From NCBI GenBank assembly GCA_945878385.1, contig CAMCTE010000068.1, forward strand, positions 1 to 11,798: a stretch of 11,798 nucleotides of DNA, written 5' to 3'. The notes under the pieces were generated by a model. That model did not search any database. It was not told where the DNA came from and was given only the letters and a program-made list of their open reading frames with translations. This document shows positions 1 through 6,054 of the stretch, one piece after another. This stretch comes from Azohydromonas lata NBRC 102462 (GTDB lineage Bacteria; Pseudomonadota; Gammaproteobacteria; Burkholderiales; Burkholderiaceae_C). Each line of letters starts with the position of its first letter. The first letter of the stretch is position 1. The position numbers were made by a program, and so were the translations under genes.

Positions 1-1
1 T

Positions 2-109
2 GACCACCCGGCTTACTTGCTGCGCAACCCGATCGACAAGGCCAAGGCTTGGGATGACCTGTGCCTGGCGCTGGACACGATGGCCGAGTTGGGCAAGGCT
101 GCCACCTGA
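2..109 (+). CDS. Uracil-DNA glycosylase, family 4 type (C-terminal end only)
   Basis: Only the last 35 codons are in the window; the gene begins upstream and ends at TGA 107-109. The first visible residues read DHPAYLLRNP, followed by a KAxxWDDL segment. The H-P-A/S-Y-L-L-R-N-P block, then a short helix with a conserved W-x-D-L, is what I expect at the C-terminal motif of family 4 (Fe-S cluster) uracil-DNA glycosylases, where the His lies in the uracil-excision site. Such enzymes remove uracil from DNA to start base-excision repair in the cytoplasm. The Fe-S cysteines and the N-terminal catalytic motif would lie outside the window, so intactness cannot be judged. It converges on glmU, with 41 bp between the two stop codons. 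Another member of the UDG superfamily is possible. Confidence 0.75.
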   Translation, partial: DHPAYLLRNPIDKAKAWDDLCLALDTMAELGKAAT

Positions 110-125
110 TGCCTTGATGGGGTGG

Positions 126-139
126 CTGCGCCAGCGCAG
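126..139. terminator. Short GC hairpin between convergent uracil-DNA glycosylase and glmU
   Basis: CTGCG (126-130), loop CCAG, CGCAG (135-139) is a perfect 5-bp inverted repeat inside the 41-bp gap between two convergent genes. Neither strand has an immediate U-tract, although a T-rich run (about 160-168) follows on the plus strand inside glmU. It overlaps a 10-bp palindrome, GCAGGCCTGC, at 136-145. It is placed where a bidirectional terminator would sit but is weak by sequence alone. Confidence 0.25.
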
Positions 140-150
140 GCCTGCCAGGC

Positions 151-1542
151 TCAGGGGGCTTTCTTTTCCTTGGTGGGGCGGACCCAACCGCTGAGGCTGA
201 CCTGCTTGGCGCGGGCCACCGTGAGTTGGCCGGCAGGGGCGTTCTTGCCGATGGTGCTGCCTGCGCCGATGGTGGCGCCTGCGCCCACGGTGACCGGGGC
301 CACCAGCACACAATTGCTGCCCACATGGGCATCGTGTTCGATGACGGTGCGGTGCTTGTGGGCGCCATCGTCGTTCGCGGTGATGCTGCCATCGCCGAAG
401 TTCACCCATTGCCCCACGGTACTGTCACCGAGGTAGGCCAAGTGGTTGGCCTTGGCGCCATCGGCGAGTTGGCTATTCTTCACTTCGACAAAGTTGCCGA
501 TGTGCACCTCGGCGCCAAGTTGAGCGCCAGGGCGCAGGCGGGCATAGGGGCCGACCAGGGAGCGTGGGCCCACCTGCACCGGCTGACCGGCGCCGTCGAT
601 GTGGGTGTAGGGGTGGATCACCGCGCCCTCGCCGATGAGGGCGTCCGCAATCACGCAGTGCGCGCCCACGCGCACGCCGTCGGCCAGATGCACCGTGCCT
701 TCGAAGATGCAGTTCACATCGATCTCGACATCCGTGCCGCAGGTCAGACGCCCCCGGACATCCAAGCGGGCCGGGTCGTTGAGCCGCACCCCGGCTTCCA
801 TCAGGGCTTGCGCCTGCTGAAGCTGGTGGCGACGTTCCAGGTCGGCCAATTGCGCGGGGCTGTTCACACCCAACACCTCGGTTTCGCTGGGCGCCTGGGC
901 GCTGGTGACTTTCAAGCCGTCGGCCACCGCCTGGGCCACCACATCGGTGAGGTAGTACTCGCCCTGGGCGTTGTCGTTGCGCAGGTTCATCACCGCGCCC
1001 TTGAGCCACGCGGTGGGAGCGGCCATCACGCCGGTGTAGACCTCGCGGATGCGGCGTTGTTCTTCGCTGGCGTCCTTGTGTTCGACGATGCCGGTGATGA
1101 CGCCAGCGGCGTTGCGCAGAATACGGCCATAGCCGCTTGCGTCTTGCAGTTCGATGGTGAGCAGGGCCAGGTGTTGCCCTGCGCAGGCCTGTACCAAAGC
1201 CTGCGCGGTGCGTGCGGCGATGAGGGGCACATCGCCATTGAGGATGAGCGCGGTGCCGGTGTCGGGCAGGATGGGAACGGCCTGCTGCACCGCATGGCCC
1301 GTACCCAACTGGGGCATCTGCCGCACGCAGCGGGCCGCGCCGTTGATGCCGGCCACACAGGTTTCAACGGCCTCAGCCCCATGGCCGGTAACGACCGTGG
1401 TGTGCTGCGCGTTCAATGTGGCGGCGGTGTGCAGCACATGGCCCAGCAGGGGTTGGCCCGCCAGGGTGTGCAGCACCTTGGGGCGGGTGGACTTCATGCG
1501 GGTGCCTTTGCCCGCGGCCATGATGATGATGGCAAGCGTCAT
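151..1542 (-). CDS. glmU: Bifunctional N-acetylglucosamine-1-phosphate uridyltransferase / glucosamine-1-phosphate acetyltransferase GlmU
   Basis: Makes UDP-GlcNAc, the precursor of peptidoglycan and LPS, in two cytoplasmic steps: acetylation of glucosamine-1-phosphate, then uridylation. It has 463 residues against about 456 in E. coli. The N-terminal Rossmann-like domain (about 1-228) has the signature AAGKGTRM at 9-16 with K22, QLGTGHA 78-84, LNGD 101-104, EHKDA 154-158 and NAQGEYYLTD 191-200. The C-terminal left-handed beta helix (about 250-450) keeps the equivalents of E. coli R333, K351, H363 (here H367, catalytic base), Y366, N377, N386, K392, S405 and R440. Oddly, the usual N-Y-D-G is N390-D391-D392-G393, and the position of E. 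coli Ala380 is D384. ATG 1542 is chosen because AGGA lies 6 nt upstream and the usual N-terminus follows directly; a longer reading would need TTG at 1578. It lies 129 bp downstream of the DUF4136 gene. Confidence 0.97.
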   Translation of the reverse strand: MTLAIIIMAAGKGTRMKSTRPKVLHTLAGQPLLGHVLHTAATLNAQHTTVVTGHGAEAVETCVAGINGAARCVRQMPQLGTGHAVQQAVPILPDTGTALILNGDVPLIAARTAQALVQACAGQHLALLTIELQDASGYGRILRNAAGVITGIVEHKDASEEQRRIREVYTGVMAAPTAWLKGAVMNLRNDNAQGEYYLTDVVAQAVADGLKVTSAQAPSETEVLGVNSPAQLADLERRHQLQQAQALMEAGVRLNDPARLDVRGRLTCGTDVEIDVNCIFEGTVHLADGVRVGAHCVIADALIGEGAVIHPYTHIDGAGQPVQVGPRSLVGPYARLRPGAQLGAEVHIGNFVEVKNSQLADGAKANHLAYLGDSTVGQWVNFGDGSITANDDGAHKHRTVIEHDAHVGSNCVLVAPVTVGAGATIGAGSTIGKNAPAGQLTVARAKQVSLSGWVRPTKEKKAP

Positions 1543-1548
1543 GGTGAT

Positions 1549-1552
1549 TCCT
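1549..1552 (-). promoter_or_regulatory. Shine-Dalgarno of glmU (AGGA)
   Basis: AGGA on the minus strand, 6 nt before the ATG at 1542. It decides in favour of this start over the in-frame TTG 12 codons upstream. Confidence 0.7.
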
Positions 1553-1577
1553 GCCACCACAGGGCGGCGCAGCTGCA

Positions 1578-1583
1578 ATTATC
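1578..1583 (-). promoter_or_regulatory. Possible -10 element (GATAAT) for glmU
   Basis: GATAAT on the minus strand lies 35 nt upstream of the glmU start, in the 129-bp gap after the DUF4136 gene, and differs from TATAAT at one base. No convincing TTGACA-like hexamer lies 16-18 bp upstream; that space is filled by the AGGCCAT repeats. It is a weak candidate for a separate glmU promoter. Confidence 0.3.
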
Positions 1584-1588
1584 GGCGC

Positions 1589-1609
1589 AGGCCATAGGCC
1601 ATAGGCCAT
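1589..1609. repeat. Three perfect tandem copies of a 7-bp unit (AGGCCAT)
   Basis: AGGCCAT occurs at 1589-1595, 1596-1602 and 1603-1609 without a mismatch, followed by CGGCC. The repeat sits between the DUF4136 gene and glmU, immediately upstream (in the direction of glmU transcription) of the GATAAT at 1583-1578. The copies cover the interval where a -35 region would be expected. Function unknown; it may be simple replication slippage. Confidence 0.9.
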
Positions 1610-1647
1610 CGGCCGCCAGGCCCAGCAGGGCGCTGCCGCTGGACCAC

Positions 1648-1662
1648 GCCACCCGCGGTGGC
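1648..1662. terminator. 6-bp hairpin just past the DUF4136 stop codon
   Basis: GCCACC, loop CGC, GGTGGC forms a perfect 6-bp stem starting about 10 nt past the DUF4136 stop on the minus strand. No U-tract follows, so it is a poor intrinsic terminator. It may attenuate read-through into glmU or protect the 3' end of the transcript. Confidence 0.2.
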
Positions 1663-1671
1663 TGCCTGCGA

Positions 1672-2286
1672 TCAGGGCGTGAGCGTGATGGTCACACCGT
1701 GGCTTTGTGGCTTGGCGTTGGGAAAGTCGGACAACGCCGCAGAGAACATCGCCCGAAAGACCGAGGCTTCCGTGCTGATGCCGGTGGACACTGCGCGGGC
1801 TTCCCACAGCGGCACGCTGCTGGCGCGGTCGCGCAGCAGGATGGCCACTTCGCGGTCCGGCGGCGGCGCCGTGCGCCAGCCCGGGGGGGTGCTGTAAAAG
1901 CGCTGGCCGGTCCAGGCCGGGCCGCGCCAGTAGCGCGGGCCCCAACGCCACCACAGTGGGTCGGCCCAGGGGGAAATGTCGTAACGGGTGACGCGTGCCC
2001 CGATCTGCACCACCACATCGGCAGCTTCGAGAGACGGCGCCTGTTTGAAACCAGCGGACTGCAACGCGCCGTGGGCTGCCGCCTCGAGTGGCGCCATGAC
2101 GCCGCCGGCTGCCGCCTGCGCGGCCTGCGAAGGCAAGCGCTCGATGAAGTAGCTGCCCGCGCCGCGTCCCGCGGGCCACTGGCCGTAACTGCTGACTTCA
2201 CTGGTGAGCTGGTTCAGGGACGCGCAGCCGCTGAGGGCTGCCAGGGCCGCGGCCAGGGCCACGGCACTGAGTTGACGCCGGTTCAT
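1672..2286 (-). CDS. DUF4136 domain-containing outer-membrane lipoprotein
   Basis: A 204-residue exported lipoprotein. Residues 1-20 form a short signal peptide with RR at 3-4 and an Ala/Leu core, ending in the lipobox L-S-G-C with the lipidated Cys at 21. The next residue is Ala rather than Asp, which favours the outer membrane. The rest fits DUF4136: a V-x-x-Y-G-x-W-P opening (31-38), a Y-F-I-E-R-L-P-S segment (46-53), a V-V-V-Q-I strand (91-95), then a Trp/Arg/Pro-rich loop (about 107-140) with WWRWGPRYWRGP, and a C-terminal strand region. The role of the family is not established. Its start codon overlaps the ttcA stop (ATGA), and a strong AGGAGAGG lies 4 nt upstream, so it is probably translated by coupling with ttcA. 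A longer reading upstream would lose the signal peptide. Confidence 0.85.
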   Translation of the reverse strand: MNRRQLSAVALAAALAALSGCASLNQLTSEVSSYGQWPAGRGAGSYFIERLPSQAAQAAAGGVMAPLEAAAHGALQSAGFKQAPSLEAADVVVQIGARVTRYDISPWADPLWWRWGPRYWRGPAWTGQRFYSTPPGWRTAPPPDREVAILLRDRASSVPLWEARAVSTGISTEASVFRAMFSAALSDFPNAKPQSHGVTITLTP

Positions 2287-3257
2287 TGATCCTCTCCTGA
2301 TTCGAGCGGCTGCAACCGAATGGTGGCGCCGGTGCCACCCATGGGCTTTGTGCTGCCGCAATCATCGTCGTCGTCGAAGGCCTTGTCACCTTGCGGATCA
2401 GGCCTGCCGTGCGCTTGGAGCGTGGTGAAGGGGTAAAGGTTCCGATCCATCATGTGCGAAGGCACGATGCTGCCCATGGCGGTGAACATGTTGTCGATGC
2501 GGCCCGGGTACTGGCGGTCCCAGTCTCGGATCATGGCCTTGATCTGAGCACGCTGAAGATTTTCCTGGCTGCCGCACAGGCTGCAGGGAATGATGGGGTA
2601 CTGGCGCACCTGCGCCCATCGTTCGAGGTCGGCTTCGGCCACATAGGCCAGCGGCCGGATGACGATGTGCTGCCCGTTGTCGCTGACCAGCTTGGGCGGC
2701 ATGCCCTTCATCTTGCTGCCAAAGAACATGTTCATCAACAGGGTCACCACCATGTCGTCGCGGTGGTGGCCCAGGGCGACTTTGGTACAGCCGAGTTCGC
2801 TGGCCACGCGGTACAGGATGCCGCGGCGCAGGCGCGAGCACAGGCTGCACAGGGTCTTGCCCTCGGGCACCAGGCGCTTGACGATGGAGTAGGTGTCCTG
2901 GTTCTCGATGTGGAAGGGCACGCCGACCTTCGTCAGGTATTCAGGCAGCACCTGCTCGGGAAAGCCGGGCTGCTTCTGGTCGAGATTGACGGCGACGAGG
3001 TCGAAATCGATGGGCGCGCGCTGGCGCAGGTTCATCAGAATGTCGAGCAGGGCGTAGCTGTCCTTGCCGCCCGACAGGCACACCATGACCTTGTCGCCGG
3101 GCTCGATCATGTTGAAGTCGGCAATGGCCTGGCCGACCTGCCGATGCAGGCGCTTGCTGAGCTTGTTGGCTTCGAATTCGGCCTTGGCGGCGGCCTTGGC
3201 CGCATCCGCCTGAGGCGGCGCTGCTGTGGCGGTTGTGGGCTCGGTGTGCAAGCTCAC
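2283..3257 (-). CDS. ttcA: tRNA 2-thiocytidine(32) synthetase TtcA
   Basis: ATP-dependent, iron-sulfur enzyme that thiolates cytidine 32 of certain tRNAs in the cytoplasm. It has 324 residues, slightly longer than E. coli TtcA. The PP-loop SGGKDS is at 62-67, where ATP activates the cytidine. The cluster cysteines are in C137-S-L-C140 and C225-S-L-C228; in E. coli, two from the first pair and one from the second hold the [4Fe-4S] cluster. GHHRDD is at 163-168 and the MFFGSKMKGMPPKL-type family block at about 177-190. The N-terminal 25 residues are Ala-rich and variable, and the tail has five consecutive Asp (295-299). The start is GTG at 3257, overlapping the folB TGA as GTGA and preceded by AAGGA at 6 nt. 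The next in-frame Met (50) lies too close to the PP-loop. It overlaps the DUF4136 gene by 4 nt at the other end. Confidence 0.96.
   Translation of the reverse strand: MSLHTEPTTATAAPPQADAAKAAAKAEFEANKLSKRLHRQVGQAIADFNMIEPGDKVMVCLSGGKDSYALLDILMNLRQRAPIDFDLVAVNLDQKQPGFPEQVLPEYLTKVGVPFHIENQDTYSIVKRLVPEGKTLCSLCSRLRRGILYRVASELGCTKVALGHHRDDMVVTLLMNMFFGSKMKGMPPKLVSDNGQHIVIRPLAYVAEADLERWAQVRQYPIIPCSLCGSQENLQRAQIKAMIRDWDRQYPGRIDNMFTAMGSIVPSHMMDRNLYPFTTLQAHGRPDPQGDKAFDDDDDCGSTKPMGGTGATIRLQPLESGEDQ
2291..2298 (-). promoter_or_regulatory. Strong Shine-Dalgarno of the DUF4136 gene inside the ttcA end
   Basis: AGGAGAGG on the minus strand, within the last codons of ttcA, 4 nt before the ATG that overlaps the ttcA stop codon. 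It fixes the lipoprotein start at 2286. Confidence 0.75.
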
Positions 3258-3652
3258 TTGTGGTCCTTCATGCCGAAGACCTCCACGCCCACGGCATCGC
3301 AGTCGGGATACACATCGGGCTTTTCGGTGCTCACCCGCGCGGCGCGCACGCGGGGATGCGCCAGCATGAGCTGCATCACATCGTCCACCAGCGTTTCCTG
3401 CAGGTGCACATGGCCCTGGGCCACGCGCTGGGCGATGGAGCGGCGGATGAAGTCGTAGTCCACCACTTCATCGAGCTGGTCCTTCTGGGGGGTGGACATC
3501 GACATGGGCACATAGAGCTCGACATTGATGAGCACGCGCTGTTCGCCACGCTTTTCGAAGTCGTGCACGCCGATGTTGATCCACACCTCATAGTTGCGCA
3601 GGAACAGGCGCCGACAATCCATGAGGGCAGGATGGGACAGCAGGGTTTGCAT
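3254..3652 (-). CDS. folB: Dihydroneopterin aldolase FolB
   Basis: Cleaves 7,8-dihydroneopterin to 6-hydroxymethyl-dihydropterin and glycolaldehyde in folate synthesis; the family works as cytoplasmic multimers. It has 132 residues. The family opening is L-R-N-Y-x-V-x-I-N-I-G-V-H-D-x-E (about 18-33), with E33 at the usual pterin-binding glutamate region. The V-V-D-Y-D stretch (63-67) carries the conserved Tyr66, and T-E-K-P (109-112) supplies the catalytic-type Lys111. ATG 3652 is chosen because AAGG lies 7 nt upstream; Met11 would give the N-terminus seen in shorter FolB proteins but has no ribosome-binding site. It follows the SDR gene after 45 nt and overlaps ttcA by 4 nt. A related epimerase or 7,8-dihydroneopterin triphosphate activity cannot be excluded for this fold. 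Confidence 0.93.
   Translation of the reverse strand: MQTLLSHPALMDCRRLFLRNYEVWINIGVHDFEKRGEQRVLINVELYVPMSMSTPQKDQLDEVVDYDFIRRSIAQRVAQGHVHLQETLVDDVMQLMLAHPRVRAARVSTEKPDVYPDCDAVGVEVFGMKDHK
3264..3268 (-). promoter_or_regulatory. Shine-Dalgarno supporting the GTG start of ttcA
   Basis: AAGGA on the minus strand, 6 nt before GTG 3257 and inside the end of folB. It supports the non-ATG start and translational coupling. Confidence 0.65.
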
Positions 3653-3697
3653 GGGCAGGCCTTGTGATGACTAGGGTTGTGTGGAGCCGGCTGCAGG

Positions 3698-4513
3698 CTA
3701 TGTGCGGGCTGCAGGTGTGAGGAACAGGACATCGCGCGACTGCGCGGCCAGGTGCTGACCGCCGTCCACCAGCAAGGTGGTGCCGGTGATGGCCGGGGCA
3801 TTCAACAGGAAGGCCACGGCGCGTGCGATGTCTTCGGGTGTGGAGGAACGGCCCAGCGGCGTCATGGTGTGGGCCTGTTCAAAACCCTGTTCGGTCATGG
3901 GGCCGGAGACCAGGGTGACCCCAGGGGCTACACCGCAGACGCGAAGCACGGGCGCCAAGGCTTGGGCCAGCAAGGTGTTGGCGGCCTCCAAGGCGGCCTT
4001 GCTCAAGGTGTAGGAGAGGTAGTCGGGGTTCGGGTTCCAGAGCTTTTGGTCCAGCAGGTTCACCACACAGCCCTGTTGCCCGGGCTTGGCCTTCAGATGG
4101 GCGTGCAGGGCCTGCGCGAGCAACACCGGGGCCGCGGTGTTGGCCTGCAGGTGCAGAGCAAGCCGTTCGTAGCTGAAGGTCTCGGCGTTGTCGTATTCGA
4201 AAACGGAGGCGTTGTTCACCACCGCGTCCCAACGGCCAAAGTGCGCGACGACGGCATGTGCGAGTTCGCGCGTATCTCCCTCGACGCCGAGGTCGGCCTG
4301 CAGCACCTGCACCGGGGCGCCCCGCGCGCGCAGTTCGGCGGCCAGCGCCAGGGCCTCGCCTTCCGAACGGCGGTGGTGCAGCGCCAACGCCCAGCCTTGT
4401 GCAGCCAGTTCCATCGCAATGGCCCGGCCGATGCGGCGCGCTGCGCCAGTGACCAGGGCCACAGGACGGGGCTCAGGGGTGGTTGTTGGGGTTGGGGAGG
4501 TCGATGGGGGCAT
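3698..4513 (-). CDS. SDR-family oxidoreductase, pteridine reductase / FolM-like
   Basis: A 271-residue NAD(P)H-dependent short-chain dehydrogenase. The cofactor motif is T-G-A-A-R-R-I-G (22-29), the variant with paired Arg seen in PTR1 and FolM pterin reductases. It is followed by A-D-L (73-75), N-N-A-S (100-103) and the catalytic Y168-x-x-x-K172. The position of the usual catalytic Ser is in V-N-L-L-D, so D155 appears to replace it, as in PTR1 and FolM. A D-G-G-x-H-L block (250-255) closes the domain as in FolM. The likely substrate is a dihydropterin or dihydrofolate; being first in line before folB supports this. ATG 4513 is chosen because it leaves the usual 20-residue lead before the Rossmann fold; a longer reading would run through the start of the divergent methyltransferase. 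No strong ribosome-binding site is seen. The substrate assignment is inference. Confidence 0.85.
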   Translation of the reverse strand: MPPSTSPTPTTTPEPRPVALVTGAARRIGRAIAMELAAQGWALALHHRRSEGEALALAAELRARGAPVQVLQADLGVEGDTRELAHAVVAHFGRWDAVVNNASVFEYDNAETFSYERLALHLQANTAAPVLLAQALHAHLKAKPGQQGCVVNLLDQKLWNPNPDYLSYTLSKAALEAANTLLAQALAPVLRVCGVAPGVTLVSGPMTEQGFEQAHTMTPLGRSSTPEDIARAVAFLLNAPAITGTTLLVDGGQHLAAQSRDVLFLTPAART

Positions 4514-4535
4514 GGGGTAGGGCCTGCTTCCTACA
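4514..4535. promoter_or_regulatory. 22-bp divergent gap between the FolM-like SDR and the MidA-family methyltransferase
   Basis: Only 22 bp separate the two start codons, so at least one promoter must lie inside the opposite coding region. A TACAAT hexamer on the plus strand (4532-4537) runs into the methyltransferase ATG. If used, transcription would begin close to the second in-frame ATG (4545), giving a leaderless message. No good -35 is visible for it. On the minus strand a GATAAT lies at 4584-4579 within GCCGA-ATTA-TCGGC, also without a clear -35. Confidence 0.35.
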
Positions 4536-5756
4536 ATGGGACGCATGCACAAGGCGCCGATTGATTTGCCGGAAGCCGAATTATCGGCGCTGCACACCAC
4601 TGCGCTGTCTGGGGTCATTGGCCAGGGCCTGGAAGCCGATGGTGGTTGGTGGCCCTTCGACCGCTTCATGGCCGCGGCCCTTTACACGCCGGGCCTGGGC
4701 TACTACAGCGGCCCGCACCTGCCCTTTGGCCTGATGCCGCAGGACGGCAGTGACTTTGTGACCGCGCCGGAACTCTCGCCCCTGTTCGGAGAGGCCCTGG
4801 GGGTGCAGGTTCGGCAGGCCCTGCAGGCCACCGGCACGCGGGTGGTGTGCGAGTTCGGTGCCGGCTCGGGCGCCCTGGCGGAGCAACTGCTGCAGGCCTT
4901 GGGTGATGCGGTGGAGCGCTACTGGATTGTCGATTTGAGTGGCACGCTGCGGCAACGGCAGGCGCAGCGCCTGTCGCGCTTTGGTGCGCGGGTGCAGTGG
5001 CTTGACGAATGGCCTGAGCATCTGGAAGCGGTGGTGGTGGCCAATGAGATGCTGGACGCCTTGCCGGTGACGCTGCTGCATTGGGACGGGGTGCAGTGGT
5101 GGGAGCGTGGGGTGGTGTGTGCACCTGATCCAGACCCTCGTGCGGCCACCGAAGTGGGGTTGAAGGACACGGTGAGATTTGACTGGAGCGACCGGCTGAC
5201 GGCCCTGCGCCCGCCCGTGGACGGCCGTACGCCATCTGCACTTGAAGACACGCAGATGCAGTGGGCGCAGCGCTTCGCGCCGGGCACGGTGGTGGAAATC
5301 CACCCCCAGGCCGAGGCCTTCATGCGCAGCCTGGCGTCATGCCTGCTGCGCGGCGCAGCTTTCTTCATCGACTACGGATTTCCCGAACACGAGTACTACC
5401 ACCCGCAGCGCACGGGTGGGACGCTGATGTGCCACCGCGCACACCGCTCAGACCCGAACCCCTTGGTGGAGGTGGGCCTGAAGGACATCACCGCGCATGT
5501 GAACTTCACGGCGGTGGCCTTGGCCGCGCAGGAAGCGGGCATGACGGTCTTGGGCTACACCTCGCAGGCGCGCTTTCTGATGAACTGCGGGCTGGTGGAC
5601 ATGATGGGTGCAGTGGAACTGAAGCAGCGCGCTCATGCGGCCAAGCTGGTCACTGAGCACGAGATGGGCGAACTGTTCAAGGTCTTGGGGGTGGCCGCAG
5701 GGCAGGGGTTCGACGCGCTGGGCTTTGCCGCGGGCGACCGTTCGCACACCCTGTAA
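4536..5756 (+). CDS. MidA/NDUFAF7-family SAM-dependent methyltransferase (COG1565)
   Basis: A 406-residue class I methyltransferase of the family containing mitochondrial NDUFAF7/MidA, which dimethylates an arginine of the NDUFS2 subunit of complex I. Family blocks appear in order: Y-x-P-G-L-G-Y-Y-S (50-58), D-F-V-T-A-P-E-L-S-P-L-F-G (73-85), the SAM-binding loop E-F-G-A-G-S-G (106-112), V-V-A-N-E-M-L-D-A-L-P (167-177), F-I-D-Y-G-F-P (277-283) and G-L-K-D-I-T-A-H-V-N-F (314-324). All are intact. The bacterial substrate is unknown; NuoD methylation is an inference from mitochondria. Two ATGs are possible, 4536 and 4545; neither has a good Shine-Dalgarno, and I give the longer form. It is divergent from the SDR and is followed after 24 bp by a DUF2905 gene, probably in one transcript. 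Confidence 0.9.
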   Translation: MGRMHKAPIDLPEAELSALHTTALSGVIGQGLEADGGWWPFDRFMAAALYTPGLGYYSGPHLPFGLMPQDGSDFVTAPELSPLFGEALGVQVRQALQATGTRVVCEFGAGSGALAEQLLQALGDAVERYWIVDLSGTLRQRQAQRLSRFGARVQWLDEWPEHLEAVVVANEMLDALPVTLLHWDGVQWWERGVVCAPDPDPRAATEVGLKDTVRFDWSDRLTALRPPVDGRTPSALEDTQMQWAQRFAPGTVVEIHPQAEAFMRSLASCLLRGAAFFIDYGFPEHEYYHPQRTGGTLMCHRAHRSDPNPLVEVGLKDITAHVNFTAVALAAQEAGMTVLGYTSQARFLMNCGLVDMMGAVELKQRAHAAKLVTEHEMGELFKVLGVAAGQGFDALGFAAGDRSHTL

Positions 5757-5780
5757 GCGCATCCGAAAGACGAGGCGAAC

Positions 5781-5975
5781 ATGTTGCGTTGGGCCCTGGT
5801 GATTCTGCTGGCACTGGTGTTGTTGAGTTGGGCGCAGCCGCTGCTGCAACGAATGGGGCTTGGGCGCTTGCCGGGTGATTTCCGCTTCCGGCTGTTTGGC
5901 CGCGAGTGGTACCTGCCGGTGGCCTCGACGATGGTGCTGAGCCTGGTGGTGTCGCTGCTGGTGAAGGTGTTCTAG
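5781..5975 (+). CDS. DUF2905 small membrane protein
   Basis: A 64-residue protein with two predicted transmembrane helices (about 3-20 and 46-63) around a basic loop. The loop holds the family hallmark L-G-R-L-P-G-D-F-R (27-35), followed by F-R-L-F-G-R-E-W-Y-L-P (36-46). The length and the G-R-L-P-G-D core are typical of DUF2905, whose function is not known. GAGG at 5772-5775 lies 5 nt before the ATG. It follows the methyltransferase by 24 bp on the same strand. The gene is intact and ends facing cca. Confidence 0.85.
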   Translation: MLRWALVILLALVLLSWAQPLLQRMGLGRLPGDFRFRLFGREWYLPVASTMVLSLVVSLLVKVF

Positions 5976-6054
5976 CTACTCTTCGATCAGGCGCTGCCGG
6001 CCACCCGGATGCCCTCGGCCCATGAGCGGTTCAGCGGGTTGACAGGTCGGCTCT

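Noticed and set aside
1543..1578. N-terminal extension of glmU to a TTG at 1578
   Set aside because: The extension has no family counterpart, would start on the candidate -10 element, and the ATG at 1542 has its own AGGA.
1577..1588. A 12-bp sequence AATTATCGGCGC shared with 4579-4590, considered as a common regulatory site
   Set aside because: One copy is intergenic and the other lies inside the methyltransferase gene. A few shared 12-mers are expected by chance in a window of this size and base bias.
226..2289. A 687-codon plus-strand open frame antisense to glmU and the DUF4136 gene
   Set aside because: Its translation is low in complexity (His/Gly/Ala-rich) and has no family motif. It mirrors two clearly real genes on the other strand; such open frames are expected opposite GC-rich codons.
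2391..3458. A 355-codon plus-strand open frame opposite ttcA and folB
   Set aside because: Shadow of two enzymes with complete motifs; its His/Val/Gly-rich composition is typical of antisense frames.
5976..6054. Search for a bidirectional terminator between the DUF2905 gene and cca
   Set aside because: Only a 4-bp CCGG-N4-CCGG stem and other short dyads are present, with no U-tract; not strong enough to call.
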